Below, one piece after another: positions 36,270 through 45,731 of a DNA stretch of 45,861 nucleotides (within the stretch, counting starts at the first letter, position 1; every line of letters begins with the position of its first letter). The translations under genes were made by a program, and so were the position numbers. Source of the stretch: Oligoflexales bacterium (GTDB lineage Bacteria; Bdellovibrionota_B; Oligoflexia; Oligoflexales; Bog-1112); the NCBI GenBank assembly GCA_017985985.1, contig JAGNWK010000015.1:1-45861 (forward strand). The letters are read 5' to 3'. A model generated the notes under the pieces. The model made no database searches. It was given only the letters and a program-made list of their open reading frames with translations, and was not told the origin of the DNA.

Positions 36270-37328
36270 TTAGAGCTGTGTGCTTCGAATGTCCTGGATG
36301 ATCTTCTCGGATAGTCTTGCTCCATAGCGACTGATCACATCACTGGCGAGACTTGCTCCCATTTTTCCACAACGATCGATGGATTGAGACGAGAGGATGC
36401 CGTGAAGAAAGCCTGCTGCAAACATGTCTCCTGCTCCAGTGGAGTCCACGACAGTTGTTGGAACGGGAGCAATTCGTAAGGTTTTTTGATCGGTCGAAGA
36501 GAGCTGACTCAAGTTTATTTGAACTGCTTTCTTGTGTTTCTTCGGATGACCAATTTGCACCAGGGCTCCGGCACCTCCCAATTTTATGACGGCTAGCGAG
36601 CAGGTTTCGGCGATTTTGTGTGCTGTTTCTTCTGGAGAACGGTCAAAAAGTAGGGAGGCTTCTTCTTTATTGGCAAAGACAATGTCGGCATGGTTTTTAA
36701 TAAGATTTATAAAATCTTCGCGGTGTGCTCCGACAACGAAGGGGTCAGCAAGGTCAAAGGAGATAAGGCATCCATGCTCCTCGGCTACGGCAATAGCTCT
36801 TAGCACGGTCTCTTTTTGGGCTGCTGTGTCCCATTGATATCCACTGATGTGGAGAATTTTGGATTCACTCAGTTGCTTCTCTGGAAGTATGCTTTTATTG
36901 AAAAGGCGACTGACTCCCAAATAGGTGTTCATGGTCCTTTCGCTATCTGGGGTCACAAGTACAAGGCAAGTCCCTGTCGATTCTAGATCTGAATCGTGTA
37001 GGAAAGAATGGATGGACAGCTGTTTCATTCTTTCTTTAATTTTTTTGCCAAAATTGTCGTGAGCGACCATACCGGCGAATACCGTCTTATGTCCCAGTAA
37101 GGCCAGTGCTCGGATGGTATTGAGTGATGCTCCACCTAACTCGATTGTTTGCGGACGATCTTTAAGGCTGCCAAGGAGTTCCCTCTGCTGCTGCTCTTGC
37201 AGGAGGTGCATATGACCTTTTTTGAGTCCAAAACTGCGGATTTCCTCGTCGCTAACATCTACCAGAATATCGACGAGCGCATTGCAGACACTAAAAACGT
37301 CATAAGTAGCTTGTGGTAACATATTCAT
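36270..37328 (-). CDS. PfkB-family carbohydrate/nucleoside kinase (adenosine kinase-like)
   Basis: A 352-residue ribokinase-fold enzyme. The first family signature is the GGASLNTIRALALLG region with the double Gly. The second, STGAGDMFAAGFLHG at about residues 295-309, holds the catalytic Asp and anion hole. The long lid and the FANKEEASLLF segment resemble adenosine kinase and related nucleoside kinases, though sugars cannot be excluded. It is downstream of pgsA on the same strand (74-base gap). No neighbouring gene points to a pathway. Confidence 0.88.
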   Translation of the reverse strand: MNMLPQATYDVFSVCNALVDILVDVSDEEIRSFGLKKGHMHLLQEQQQRELLGSLKDRPQTIELGGASLNTIRALALLGHKTVFAGMVAHDNFGKKIKERMKQLSIHSFLHDSDLESTGTCLVLVTPDSERTMNTYLGVSRLFNKSILPEKQLSESKILHISGYQWDTAAQKETVLRAIAVAEEHGCLISFDLADPFVVGAHREDFINLIKNHADIVFANKEEASLLFDRSPEETAHKIAETCSLAVIKLGGAGALVQIGHPKKHKKAVQINLSQLSSTDQKTLRIAPVPTTVVDSTGAGDMFAAGFLHGILSSQSIDRCGKMGASLASDVISRYGARLSEKIIQDIRSTQL

Positions 37329-37402
37329 CAGTTAAACCTTAGATTTTAGGAAGTGGCGCATTCCACTAGCTTTAATGTGGAGAAGCGAAAGACTCTTGAA
37401 GA

Positions 37403-37972
37403 CTATCGGTTAATCTCTCTCATAAAAACACGAATGTATAGCCATGCAGAATAGACGGAGAAGAGAAAGGCTAGCCAAAGGGCGATCCTCCCTACTTCGA
37501 CAAAGGGCCAGTTGAACAGTGGGTAGTTCACCATAAGGCAGACAATAGCAATATCGAGAAACAATGTTTTTGCTTTGCCAAATACATTGACTCGGATCTG
37601 TAGCCCTTGCTGTTGAGCTACGAGTCTGAGTCCAGACATGGCGAGCTCTCGACAAATTAAAATCCCCGCCATCCATGCCCAAAGAACCTGAGAACTAGCG
37701 AGGAGCACAATGGAGGCTCCTGTGAGCATTTTGTCAGCCAGCGGATCAAGCAGAGTTCCTAATTTGCTCTCCAGCGAAAATTTTCTCGCGATGTAGCCAT
37801 CCAACCAGTCTGTCATGGCTGCTACAGCAAAGAGCAGGGCACAAAACAGATTAAGAGCCTGAAAGCGAAGCGGAAACAAAACAAGTAGCACAGGTATGAC
37901 AGCTATCCGGAAAAGAGTGAGTTGATTAGGTAGGGCTTTTATCCATCCCTTTTCTCGCATATAGTCGCTCAT
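37403..37972 (-). CDS. pgsA: CDP-diacylglycerol--glycerol-3-phosphate 3-phosphatidyltransferase
   Basis: A 189-residue inner membrane enzyme that makes phosphatidylglycerol phosphate, the committed step to phosphatidylglycerol. The CDP-alcohol phosphotransferase motif is complete: Asp55, Asp58, Gly59, Ala62, Arg63, Gly72, Asp76 and Asp80 with canonical spacing. About five hydrophobic segments are visible, and the NQLTLFRI start is typical of PgsA. The start is the ATG at 37972; an in-frame ATG four codons later is possible. Confidence 0.95.
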   Translation of the reverse strand: MSDYMREKGWIKALPNQLTLFRIAVIPVLLVLFPLRFQALNLFCALLFAVAAMTDWLDGYIARKFSLESKLGTLLDPLADKMLTGASIVLLASSQVLWAWMAGILICRELAMSGLRLVAQQQGLQIRVNVFGKAKTLFLDIAIVCLMVNYPLFNWPFVEVGRIALWLAFLFSVYSAWLYIRVFMREINR

Positions 37973-38152
37973 AGGTCACCAAAAACTTTCAAAGGTATCT
38001 TCGATGATTTAGGATAGATAATAAGATATCTAAATTATGAAAAGAACTCAAGAAATTCAAATGTGTCGCCAGATTTAAGTCAGTTTTCATGAGTCTCCAG
38101 CGTTAAAAGGTGAGGGAAAACTGCACAACCAGTTCCCTAAGACCTATTTTAT

Positions 38153-38172
38153 AGTCTAAAAAGGTTTAGACT
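38153..38172. promoter_or_regulatory. Perfect 8-bp dyad in the pgsA / 917-residue-protein intergenic region
   Basis: AGTCTAAA (38153-38160) and TTTAGACT (38165-38172) form a perfect inverted repeat with a four-base centre, 60 bases before the start of the large secreted protein. A second dyad, CTAT-TTT-ATAG (38144-38154), overlaps its left edge. It could be an operator or a leader hairpin. Confidence 0.45.
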
Positions 38173-38231
38173 TGCAGGCATGAAGATTAAGAACTTTAAA
38201 GCCTCCTGGCTTATGAAGGTGTCAGTTTGCC

Positions 38232-40985
38232 ATGATCTACATCTTTATTCTTAGTTTTATTTTTTCTTCATCCTTTGTTCAAGTGGCTTTTTCCCAGACC
38301 TCTGCACAAAGCGAAGAATTTGGGAAAAAAAAAGAAGCCAAGGATCAGGAGGGTGCCGAGCCTCTTGATGGAAAAAAGGACGTTGAGAACGATGGAGATC
38401 TTGCAGAAGACCTGAAGCAGAAGCCGAAGGAACCAGCACCGAATGAAGGAACTGAAGAACTTAAGCAGGCTGGAGCAACGGGGGAAGCTAAAAAGGATAG
38501 AAGCTGGTTTATTCCTCAAATAGAAAACATATTTACTAGTCCTACCGCTGTGAGGAACATTCAGGCAGGCACCGTTTTTTTAAATAATTCGGTAGATTCG
38601 CTGATGGAAGGGATTTTTTATAATCTGCTAGATAATGAGTTTGTTCAAAAATTTTCTGATCATTTTTGGTTTTCTGAAACACTCAATAGGACTGTCTTCA
38701 CGACCTCTCAGGGTAAGTATGTTGTCATGGACAGATTTGCCGTGGGGCCCCGTTATAAAAAAGAATTAGCTAATTTTTATAGAATCCCACTCGATCTTGG
38801 AATCGATACATCTGTTGAAATTTCAGACATCTACTTGCAGTCCGATGCTCAGAGAGTTGCTGAGAAGCAGACCTTGCCTTATTGGCGTCAAGTGGCTAAC
38901 GACTGGTTTGGACTCTTACCTTTTTTAGAAAAAATATTGCCGCCATCTTTTAACCCCAGTGAAATGTATGATCCCCTTCATCAGCTGAAGACCCCTTTCG
39001 TCTTTCCTTTGGATGAGGTCGGGTTTGATTCTATGCCTATGGGTACCATCCGTAGTTATGCAGTGACGGGGGGCTTGAGCTTACCTCTCAATATAGGTGT
39101 AAGGGCTTTCGATAGGCTGCAAGATATCTTTAAAAAGATGGATGCACGAGGGTCGATCCCGTACACAGTTTTCGTACAAGGTGAGTATCGCATCAATGTG
39201 CTGAAGAAAAATGAAAAAACAGCTTGGGTGGCTCTCAGTCAGAGTGATCTGGTGGGCCATTCGATTGCTGGTTTTCTTGGATCTACATTTTATCTACTGA
39301 AAAACAGTATCAAGCCTATCCCTTGGGGTGGCATTTTAACTCAATTTTCTCTTTTGGATGTCGATTTATCCCAGTCTTTGATTGAACGTATGGATCAATT
39401 GTATGAATTTGATATGAACTCAGATTCAGGAAAGTCAGCTTATGAGCAAGCGATAAGGGGTGATTTTACTTTTGAAGAAAATAAACCGTATGTTCGATTT
39501 CATTTTAAAAAAACCACGAAGTCTAACGTTAAGAATAAGAAAAACTCTAAAAAGCTTGTTTTAATCTATAAAGAACTTCATGAACAAGAGTTGAGAAAGT
39601 CAGAGATCAAAATTAAAGATGAAAGAGGTGATTTCTTTATATTAGAGGATACCCAATCCTTTAAAGATGAAAAATGGAATACACTCGTAGGTTCGCAAGA
39701 AGAGGATCTTTCAGGTCGTGTAGAGATAAATGTGGAAAAAGTAAAATTGAATGAGTTGGATAGAGATGATCCAGAATTTGTCTACCAATTTCACAAAAAC
39801 CTCCCTCCTTATCAGATTTATTTACAATATCAAATCCGTAGTCGTTATACTCACATGGGTGAATTTAAAGGTTATCTTCACAAAATTAAAAACTTTACTC
39901 GATTGGATCTCAAAGAAGTTCCTGATTTTCCACTTGTCGATGATCTTCAGAAGGAAGAAAAAAAGAAAAAAATATTTATGTCTTCTCCCTCTCAGTCTGC
40001 TCTCAATATACATGCTGTAAAAACTAGTGTTGGGAAGTTCAATGCCGTTTCTGTTGTTTATCTAGATCATCATGTTATAGCTGATTTGTTGGGAAAAAGC
40101 TCCTATGAGCTGAGGTCGGCGTTAGAGACTTTTTTTTATGAAGACGGTGGTATTTATGCCCGTTCTGAAGACGATAGTGTTTGGACGGATTTTAAACGTT
40201 GGGGCAAAAGGCTTTCTCTTTATCCATTGCGGGTTTTTGATTTTAAATTCCCAGGAGCAGATGCTTTTATTGAGATTGAGGCTAGGGTTTTGGCCTTTGA
40301 AAAGTTAAAGTTATCTCAAAATCCAAAAGATTTTTTAGCAAATTTTTATGATCTTTTTGATACAGATTATCCAGATATTCTCTTATCTGCTCTGTATGAA
40401 TTGGTGGATCTGTCGAAGGTTCCTAGGAAGGTTTCTTTTTATATGTCACCAGAATCGCGGTTGTCAGATGCTATGAAAACAAAATTAGAAAAAATAAATG
40501 AGCTAGTTATTGATGCCGGAGTTGTTTTCCCCAATGCGGAACGTTATGATCTGGTCGCTCAAAAACTTGATAATTTTAATCCCACAAATTTACGGGATGT
40601 GCATGAAAATCCTATTATACAGGACGTGATTCTGGAATCGAAAGATAACTTTATTCTTTTGAAAGTGAAATCAAACACTAAATCTCCACCACCTGTTTTG
40701 GCCTATCTTAAAATTCAAAGTCATTCTAACTTGTCTATTGACAGCAGTCTTTTAGATCAAGTCGTGACAAGTCTTCGGCCTTTGACTCGTAAAAATGAAG
40801 AAGGACTCACTTTGTACGGGTTCTATATTTTTGGACCACAAGCGCCTTGGAAGAGTCTCAATAATTTAAAAGACTTTAAAGAACTTATTTTAAATGTTTC
40901 TCTGTCTTTTGAATCTGCAAGTTGGAGTAACGCCAAATCTATCAAATTGAAAGTGGAGGGGGAAAGTCTCTCCATCCTCAAGTAG
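38232..40985 (+). CDS. Large secreted protein of unknown family
   Basis: A 917-residue protein with a signal peptide (IYIFILSFIFSSSFVQVAFS). Next is a charged low-complexity segment (about residues 22-90, Lys, Glu, Asp, Ala rich), then a long beta-rich body with no transmembrane helix evident. A Lys-rich insert, KSNVKNKKNSKK, lies about residues 428-439. The C-terminus is globular, without a visible barrel signature. I recognise no domain. The coding sequence is visibly more AT-rich than the ribosomal genes, like its two downstream neighbours. It is followed by a copy of the dispersed repeat. Possible role: periplasmic or surface structural protein; this is a guess. Confidence 0.85.
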   Translation: MIYIFILSFIFSSSFVQVAFSQTSAQSEEFGKKKEAKDQEGAEPLDGKKDVENDGDLAEDLKQKPKEPAPNEGTEELKQAGATGEAKKDRSWFIPQIENIFTSPTAVRNIQAGTVFLNNSVDSLMEGIFYNLLDNEFVQKFSDHFWFSETLNRTVFTTSQGKYVVMDRFAVGPRYKKELANFYRIPLDLGIDTSVEISDIYLQSDAQRVAEKQTLPYWRQVANDWFGLLPFLEKILPPSFNPSEMYDPLHQLKTPFVFPLDEVGFDSMPMGTIRSYAVTGGLSLPLNIGVRAFDRLQDIFKKMDARGSIPYTVFVQGEYRINVLKKNEKTAWVALSQSDLVGHSIAGFLGSTFYLLKNSIKPIPWGGILTQFSLLDVDLSQSLIERMDQLYEFDMNSDSGKSAYEQAIRGDFTFEENKPYVRFHFKKTTKSNVKNKKNSKKLVLIYKELHEQELRKSEIKIKDERGDFFILEDTQSFKDEKWNTLVGSQEEDLSGRVEINVEKVKLNELDRDDPEFVYQFHKNLPPYQIYLQYQIRSRYTHMGEFKGYLHKIKNFTRLDLKEVPDFPLVDDLQKEEKKKKIFMSSPSQSALNIHAVKTSVGKFNAVSVVYLDHHVIADLLGKSSYELRSALETFFYEDGGIYARSEDDSVWTDFKRWGKRLSLYPLRVFDFKFPGADAFIEIEARVLAFEKLKLSQNPKDFLANFYDLFDTDYPDILLSALYELVDLSKVPRKVSFYMSPESRLSDAMKTKLEKINELVIDAGVVFPNAERYDLVAQKLDNFNPTNLRDVHENPIIQDVILESKDNFILLKVKSNTKSPPPVLAYLKIQSHSNLSIDSSLLDQVVTSLRPLTRKNEEGLTLYGFYIFGPQAPWKSLNNLKDFKELILNVSLSFESASWSNAKSIKLKVEGESLSILK

Positions 40986-41020
40986 GTCGACTGTGCTCGC
41001 AAGGAAGAGGTACTCCGATT

Positions 41021-41083
41021 TCGTCATTGCGAGGAGTCGTCGACGAAGCAATCTTGGCTTTAACGGAGATTGCTTCGCTGCGC
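41021..41083. repeat. Dispersed palindromic repeat, third copy, right arm truncated
   Basis: CGTCATTGCGAG (from 41022), GAAGCAATCT (41045-41054) and AGATTGCTTC (41067-41076) match the hairpin at 4838-4914, but the outer right arm CTCGCAATGACG is missing. The element stops at GCTGCGCC, directly against the TAG stop of the TPR gene on the other strand. Confidence 0.8.
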
Positions 41084-42613
41084 CTATAGTTTCTGGAACT
41101 GATCAAAAGTTCCTTTTTGGATAATGAATTGAAAATCTGCTCTTTCTCGAATAGAAGTAAAGTCGTCATCTTCAGCAGCTAAATTTTTTAAATTAGGGCT
41201 GAGGGTGATGGCTTTTCGAAGATTTTTTAAAGCAGCTGGTATGAGACCCTGGACATTAAGAACGCAGGCTTTGTTGTAGTAGGATATGGAATCTTCAGGG
41301 TTCATCAGTATAGCGTGGTCGAAAAATAGAACGGCTTGGTCATAGGTTTTTAATTTGTAAAGAGCGAGTCCTGCCGCACCATAATATTCGCTTTGATAGG
41401 GGTTTAAGGTGATGGCTTGCGAATAGGCTTGCAGAGATTTTTTGTAGTCAGAAGATTTTTTGAAATAATGATCACCTAAAAGGGCATAGAAGTGATCTTG
41501 TCCTGGTACTTCAAGATTAACTTGAAGCATAAATTCGGTAAAAAGATCATGTTTTTTTAGTTTGTAGAATTCATTCTCTAAAAAAACAACAGTGTCCATT
41601 GGGTCTAAACTTGTCTTTACAGATTCGATAAGTTCTTGGAAGGCCTTTGTCTCATCTTTTGTTTGTAGGTAGGCCAGACCTAAGTGCAACTTGATAAAAG
41701 TGAGATCTTCTTTTGTTATAGGGTTGGAGTCGAAGGGCATTATATCAGAATTTCTGTTTTTGATATAATCTGAGCTTTCTTTCAAGATCGCTATTGCATT
41801 TTTAAATTTTTTAAAATGACGATAGAGGATGACAGCATCGTTGATTTTAGCTCGTCTCTGCTCTTGGTTATCCTTGTAAAGATCCAAATAAAGCACATGG
41901 GCCTGCTTCACCTTGCCAAGCTTATTATAGAGGTCTGCCATGGCTTGTTTGAAAATAACATGGGGGGATACTTTATTCCATTCGTGTATATTTTTTAATT
42001 CCAATTCTGGTTCGAGGTCCTTTTCTTCGATTATGCTTAAAACAGTGGTTGCTGCAATGGAGATAAAGTCAGGATCTGGATTCTTTCTGATCAAAGCCCT
42101 GATCTGATCTAAGACATACTCCTCAGCATCTTGATCTTCACTGAGTTTGATTTTGGCTTCCATAAGCTCATATCGCCAAGACTTGGAACTCAAATCTTTC
42201 GTTTTTTGAAGAGCTGACTGGGCTTCTTTCGTTTTTCCCAAAAAACTACTGATGTTGGCAGAGGCTAAATAGCCAAATTCAGAATGAGGATCCAGTTGGA
42301 TGGCTTGTTCAGCTAACTCAATGGCTGTATGAATAAATCGAAAATCATCTGGATTCATTATGAAATATCGAAGATTTATTTCTGAGAGGAGAAAGTGGAC
42401 GTAAGGTGACTTGGGGCTGATCTGCAACATTCTCACGATCTTCTTTTCCAGGCTTGGCAGATGGAACTCGTCAGCACTTGATGCCATAGCTTCAATTTCT
42501 ATAAAGGTATCCAGATCTTTAGGATTTTTTTTCCCGTTATCGATCGAGAATAGCGATGAAGACCACAGGAAGATAAGCGAAGATAAAATGTGTGAGCGTT
42601 TACATATTTTCAT
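41084..42613 (-). CDS. Secreted TPR-repeat protein
   Basis: A 509-residue protein from the ATG at 42613, which has AGGA seven bases upstream (an in-frame TTG at 42628 is unlikely). The N-terminus is a signal peptide (KRSHILSSLIFLWSSSLFS) without a lipobox Cys. TPR units are visible at about residues 80-150, 225-275 and strongly at 385-485 (for example AYSQAITLNPYQSEYYGAAG, then AILMNPEDSISYYNKACVLN). The end, DDDFTSIRERADFQ, is the usual cap of such proteins. Periplasmic scaffold or chaperone is likely. It is convergent with the 917-residue gene and divergent from the S41 protease. Confidence 0.85.
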   Translation of the reverse strand: MKICKRSHILSSLIFLWSSSLFSIDNGKKNPKDLDTFIEIEAMASSADEFHLPSLEKKIVRMLQISPKSPYVHFLLSEINLRYFIMNPDDFRFIHTAIELAEQAIQLDPHSEFGYLASANISSFLGKTKEAQSALQKTKDLSSKSWRYELMEAKIKLSEDQDAEEYVLDQIRALIRKNPDPDFISIAATTVLSIIEEKDLEPELELKNIHEWNKVSPHVIFKQAMADLYNKLGKVKQAHVLYLDLYKDNQEQRRAKINDAVILYRHFKKFKNAIAILKESSDYIKNRNSDIMPFDSNPITKEDLTFIKLHLGLAYLQTKDETKAFQELIESVKTSLDPMDTVVFLENEFYKLKKHDLFTEFMLQVNLEVPGQDHFYALLGDHYFKKSSDYKKSLQAYSQAITLNPYQSEYYGAAGLALYKLKTYDQAVLFFDHAILMNPEDSISYYNKACVLNVQGLIPAALKNLRKAITLSPNLKNLAAEDDDFTSIRERADFQFIIQKGTFDQFQKL

Positions 42614-42776
42614 TATAAATCCTTCCAAAACCCTTTCCTAATTTCGGAAAAATTCGATCAAATCTTTAATGAAAACAGAAAAGAAAGATTCACTGTCTTA
42701 AGATTTATGGCCATATTTCCGAAGTCATATCTGCGACTTAGTTTGATATCTTTCAGGTTTTTTTCAGATAAAGAAC

Positions 42777-45311
42777 ATGGAAAAATTTTTAAAATCAAAT
42801 CGTTTTTTCCATTATTTCCTGTTCTTCCTATTTATGAATATTGTCGTGCGTTTGGTGAATCAGTTTTCCTACCATGTGATTCCCCAGATAAAAGAAAAAG
42901 GTGCTACTTATTCTTATTCGCAAGTGAGTCGGGTTCATAGAGATAGAGAGAAGATCACAAAGAAAAAAGTCATCGAGTTGATCTTATATGCCGTGAAGGA
43001 GTATCACATTTCTGTAGGAGAAGAACGTTATTTTGAAAGAAATTTAGCAAAGAAAATTTTAAGCCAAATTCATTTAAAATATAATTTGAATTATGTCATT
43101 GTGGAGGGTATGAATTTTGCGATCCTTGATCTTGGCTCAGAGTTGAGGTCGCTCTTTATCCCAGATGTCGTCGATCTAGACTATCTGGTGCACTATATAA
43201 ATGAGTTGTCTGAAGATCTCGATGTTTTTTTTGCCAGCAAAGAAAAAAAACCTGACCCAGAGAGCAAAGCAAGAGAGAACAAGCCGTTGATAGCTTCTAT
43301 CAACGGCTTGTTGTCAGTCCTTGATGATCATAGCAGTGTGCTGAGCGCTGCATCTTATCGTGATTTAAGGGAAAGTACAGAGGGTAATTTTGGAGGACTT
43401 GGCATTATGGTCAGCACGTTATCGGACGTTTTGACCGTGAGTGATGTTTTTCCTAAAAGTCCGGCAGAAAGAGCTGGAGTTCTACCCAAAGATAAGATTC
43501 TATCTATCGATGGTGTTTCGACCTTTAACTTTGATTTAGACGACTTAGTGAATAAAATGCGTGGAGATCCAGGCAGTGCTGTCAACTTGTTTCTCCTGTC
43601 AGAAGGAGCAATGACGCCAAGGGTCGTGAAGCTTGTTCGAGAAACGATACAGTTGAATTCAGTAGAACCGAAAGTCATTGAAGAAAAAAATGGGAAAATT
43701 TTATTGATTCGTATCAACAGTTTTTCTATCCATACCTCGGATGAAGTGAAGTTAGCTGTTCTGAAGTTTTTTTCTCGTTCTCTGGATAACAAAGGCAATA
43801 TTCTCGGTATTATCCTTGATCTCAGATCAAATCCTGGAGGGCTTCTCGATCAGGCTGTGAAGACAGCTGATATTTTCTTAGATAAGGGTTTGATCGTGAG
43901 TACGTATGATAGGAAAAGCCGTGAAGTGGAATCAGCTACGAAGAGTTTTTTACCATTGCTCTGTCCCATATCTGTTCTCATCGATCAGGACTCAGCTTCT
44001 TCTAGTGAAATTTTAGCAGCAGCCTTGCAGGAAAATGGGAGAGCTTTTGTGGTTGGAGCTCCAAGTTATGGCAAAGGGTCCGTGCAGACGATTTTTGAAC
44101 TTCCCGATGAGATGGCTTTAAAGTTAACCATAGCAGGATACTTAACCCCAACGGGACGCTCTATCCATGGGCTGGGTGTTGTGCCTGATATTGAATTGGT
44201 CTCTATCGTTAAGAAAAATTTGAATGAAAATATCATAGAGCGAGAGAGAGATGATCATGAAATGAGTAAAGAAAAAAGAATTTATGAAAGTCAAAAAGGA
44301 GATGTTTCAAAATCTTTTTACAAGAGCTTATTTAAATCCTATGTCCTTAAAGATGATTTGAATAAGCTGCGAGGTAACGAAAAAATCGATCCTGACGTTC
44401 TTGTCTCGTCTTTTGTCTTTCAAACGTGGCCAGATCGAGATAGGCCCAAATTTAAATGGAAAAAGGCAAGAGACTCGCTACTGGCCATGTCGGAGCCGCT
44501 GAAGGATTTTTTAAAGAAAATAGAGGAGGAAGCGGACTCTTATCTCGTTAACAAGCATAAAATTTCATGGCTGCATGATGAAACACCGAATGACTCCGAG
44601 TTAGGGGGAAGTCTGAGTTCTCGTATCGTGAGTTTAAATAAACATAGAGTGTCTAAAGCAGAATCGATTCTGGCAAAAATAGAAATCAAAAATAATTCTG
44701 CTCAAGAAATCGATAGAGTATCTGTTTTTATTAAACCCTATCATTCAGATAGGAAATTTGAAAAGCTGATTCAGCATCTTGCCCCCTACGAAACACGTCT
44801 GGAGTCGATTGAGTTTTCTTCGACTTCTTTTGCAGAGGGGATGAATTTTATAGATTCCTATATCAGTGTCGATGCTGATCTCGTATCTGATTTTTCTGAA
44901 ACGCATGATCATCCTAGCAAAAATAGGTCCTTTGTTTTTGTTGAAAAAAGTGAAAACCCCAATCTGATTGTTTCTTCAAGTCTTGTCGGCGAGGGGGCTA
45001 GTCAGGATGGTCTTATAGAAGCCAAGGAGAAGGCTGTTCTTAAAATCAGAGTTTTAAATGATGGTGATCACCCTTTAAATCTCAATAGGTTTAGTCTGCT
45101 GAATCTTTCAGGAGAGCAGGTTGATCTGAAAACTTCATCGGAAGGTCCTAAGCTGCTCCGTCCCCATGAAGAGCGATTTTTCTATGCCGATCTTCTCGTT
45201 CCAAATATCAAAGATGAAACTTTGCGTTTCGGATTGATCATCGATGGCAACCAGTTTCAAAGTCCTTACAAAAAAACGTTGGAAGTACACGCCAAGTCTG
45301 AAAAAGAATAG
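42777..45311 (+). CDS. S41-family C-terminal processing protease with a long C-terminal extension
   Basis: An 844-residue serine protease. An N-terminal membrane anchor (about residues 10-30) is followed by a helical region, a PDZ domain (about 203-285, GGLGIMVST to LLSEG) and the S41 catalytic core. The Ser-Lys dyad is Ser408 (DSASSSEILAAAL) and Lys433 (YGKGSVQ), with the same spacing as in E. coli Prc. The motif before the Ser is DSAS rather than the usual GSAS. The last 350 residues are beyond the S41 core and look beta-rich, perhaps a CARDB-like domain (SILAKIEIKNNSAQEIDRVS). Periplasmic, anchored in the inner membrane; probably trims envelope proteins. Confidence 0.93.
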   Translation: MEKFLKSNRFFHYFLFFLFMNIVVRLVNQFSYHVIPQIKEKGATYSYSQVSRVHRDREKITKKKVIELILYAVKEYHISVGEERYFERNLAKKILSQIHLKYNLNYVIVEGMNFAILDLGSELRSLFIPDVVDLDYLVHYINELSEDLDVFFASKEKKPDPESKARENKPLIASINGLLSVLDDHSSVLSAASYRDLRESTEGNFGGLGIMVSTLSDVLTVSDVFPKSPAERAGVLPKDKILSIDGVSTFNFDLDDLVNKMRGDPGSAVNLFLLSEGAMTPRVVKLVRETIQLNSVEPKVIEEKNGKILLIRINSFSIHTSDEVKLAVLKFFSRSLDNKGNILGIILDLRSNPGGLLDQAVKTADIFLDKGLIVSTYDRKSREVESATKSFLPLLCPISVLIDQDSASSSEILAAALQENGRAFVVGAPSYGKGSVQTIFELPDEMALKLTIAGYLTPTGRSIHGLGVVPDIELVSIVKKNLNENIIERERDDHEMSKEKRIYESQKGDVSKSFYKSLFKSYVLKDDLNKLRGNEKIDPDVLVSSFVFQTWPDRDRPKFKWKKARDSLLAMSEPLKDFLKKIEEEADSYLVNKHKISWLHDETPNDSELGGSLSSRIVSLNKHRVSKAESILAKIEIKNNSAQEIDRVSVFIKPYHSDRKFEKLIQHLAPYETRLESIEFSSTSFAEGMNFIDSYISVDADLVSDFSETHDHPSKNRSFVFVEKSENPNLIVSSSLVGEGASQDGLIEAKEKAVLKIRVLNDGDHPLNLNRFSLLNLSGEQVDLKTSSEGPKLLRPHEERFFYADLLVPNIKDETLRFGLIIDGNQFQSPYKKTLEVHAKSEKE

Positions 45312-45319
45312 TTGGCAAA

Positions 45320-45571
45320 AAGTCGGTCCTCTCAAAAAGAAAGTTTTTTAGGGAGGAAAGAGGCCGGTGGAATGTTTGTTAAGTCGGAGGGAGTGGGCGT
45401 TCTCAAAAGCCTTAGCTATTTTAGTGAGGAAAGAGGCCGGCGCAACGGTCGGCACCTCCCATCCTCTCTCGGTCGCGAATGTATTTTGGGGTCATAAATT
45501 TTCTTTTCTCGCGACCTCAACCCGGATGGGAACCCTCCGTCCTGCTGTCCTCTTTCCTCCCTAAAATAGCT
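45320..45571. repeat. Direct and inverted repeat cluster after the S41 gene
   Basis: Left arm 45414-45479 (AGCTATTTTAGTGAGGAAAG...GGTCGCG) and right arm 45508-45571 (CTCGCGACC...CTCCCTAAAATAGCT) are imperfect inverted copies of about 65 bases around a 28-base AT-rich centre. A further direct copy of TTTAGGGAGGAAAGAGGCCGG lies at about 45346-45366, preceded by AAGTCGG as in the next copy at 45381. No protein-coding frame is convincing. It looks like a small non-autonomous mobile element (MITE-like) or a decayed one. Confidence 0.65.
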
Positions 45572-45602
45572 CCGAGACCCCTCGACTTCGGGGTGACGTT
45601 CT

Positions 45603-45723
45603 CGCTATCACTTAAAACCCCGTCATCCTGAGCGAAGTCCACCGCAGGTGCGCTATCACCTAAAACCCCGTCACCCTGAGCCCTTCGACTACGCTCAGGG
45701 CAGGCTCCATCCACCGCAGGTGG
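45603..45723. repeat. Two tandem copies of a GTCATCCTGAGC-type repeat
   Basis: Copy A (45603-45650) and copy B (45651-45723) both begin CGCTATCAC, then TAAAACCCCGTCA and CCTGAGC, and end in CCACCGCAGGTG. Copy B carries an extra hairpin, CCCTGAGC (45674-45681) with GCTCAGGG (45693-45700). This is a second repeat family, distinct from the GTCATTGCGAG repeats. Confidence 0.7.
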
Positions 45724-45731
45724 ACGAAGTC

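Noticed and set aside
42707..42940. Plus-strand open frame of 77 codons overlapping the S41 protease start
   Set aside because: It overlaps the membrane anchor of the S41 gene in another frame and has no ribosome binding site or homology cue.
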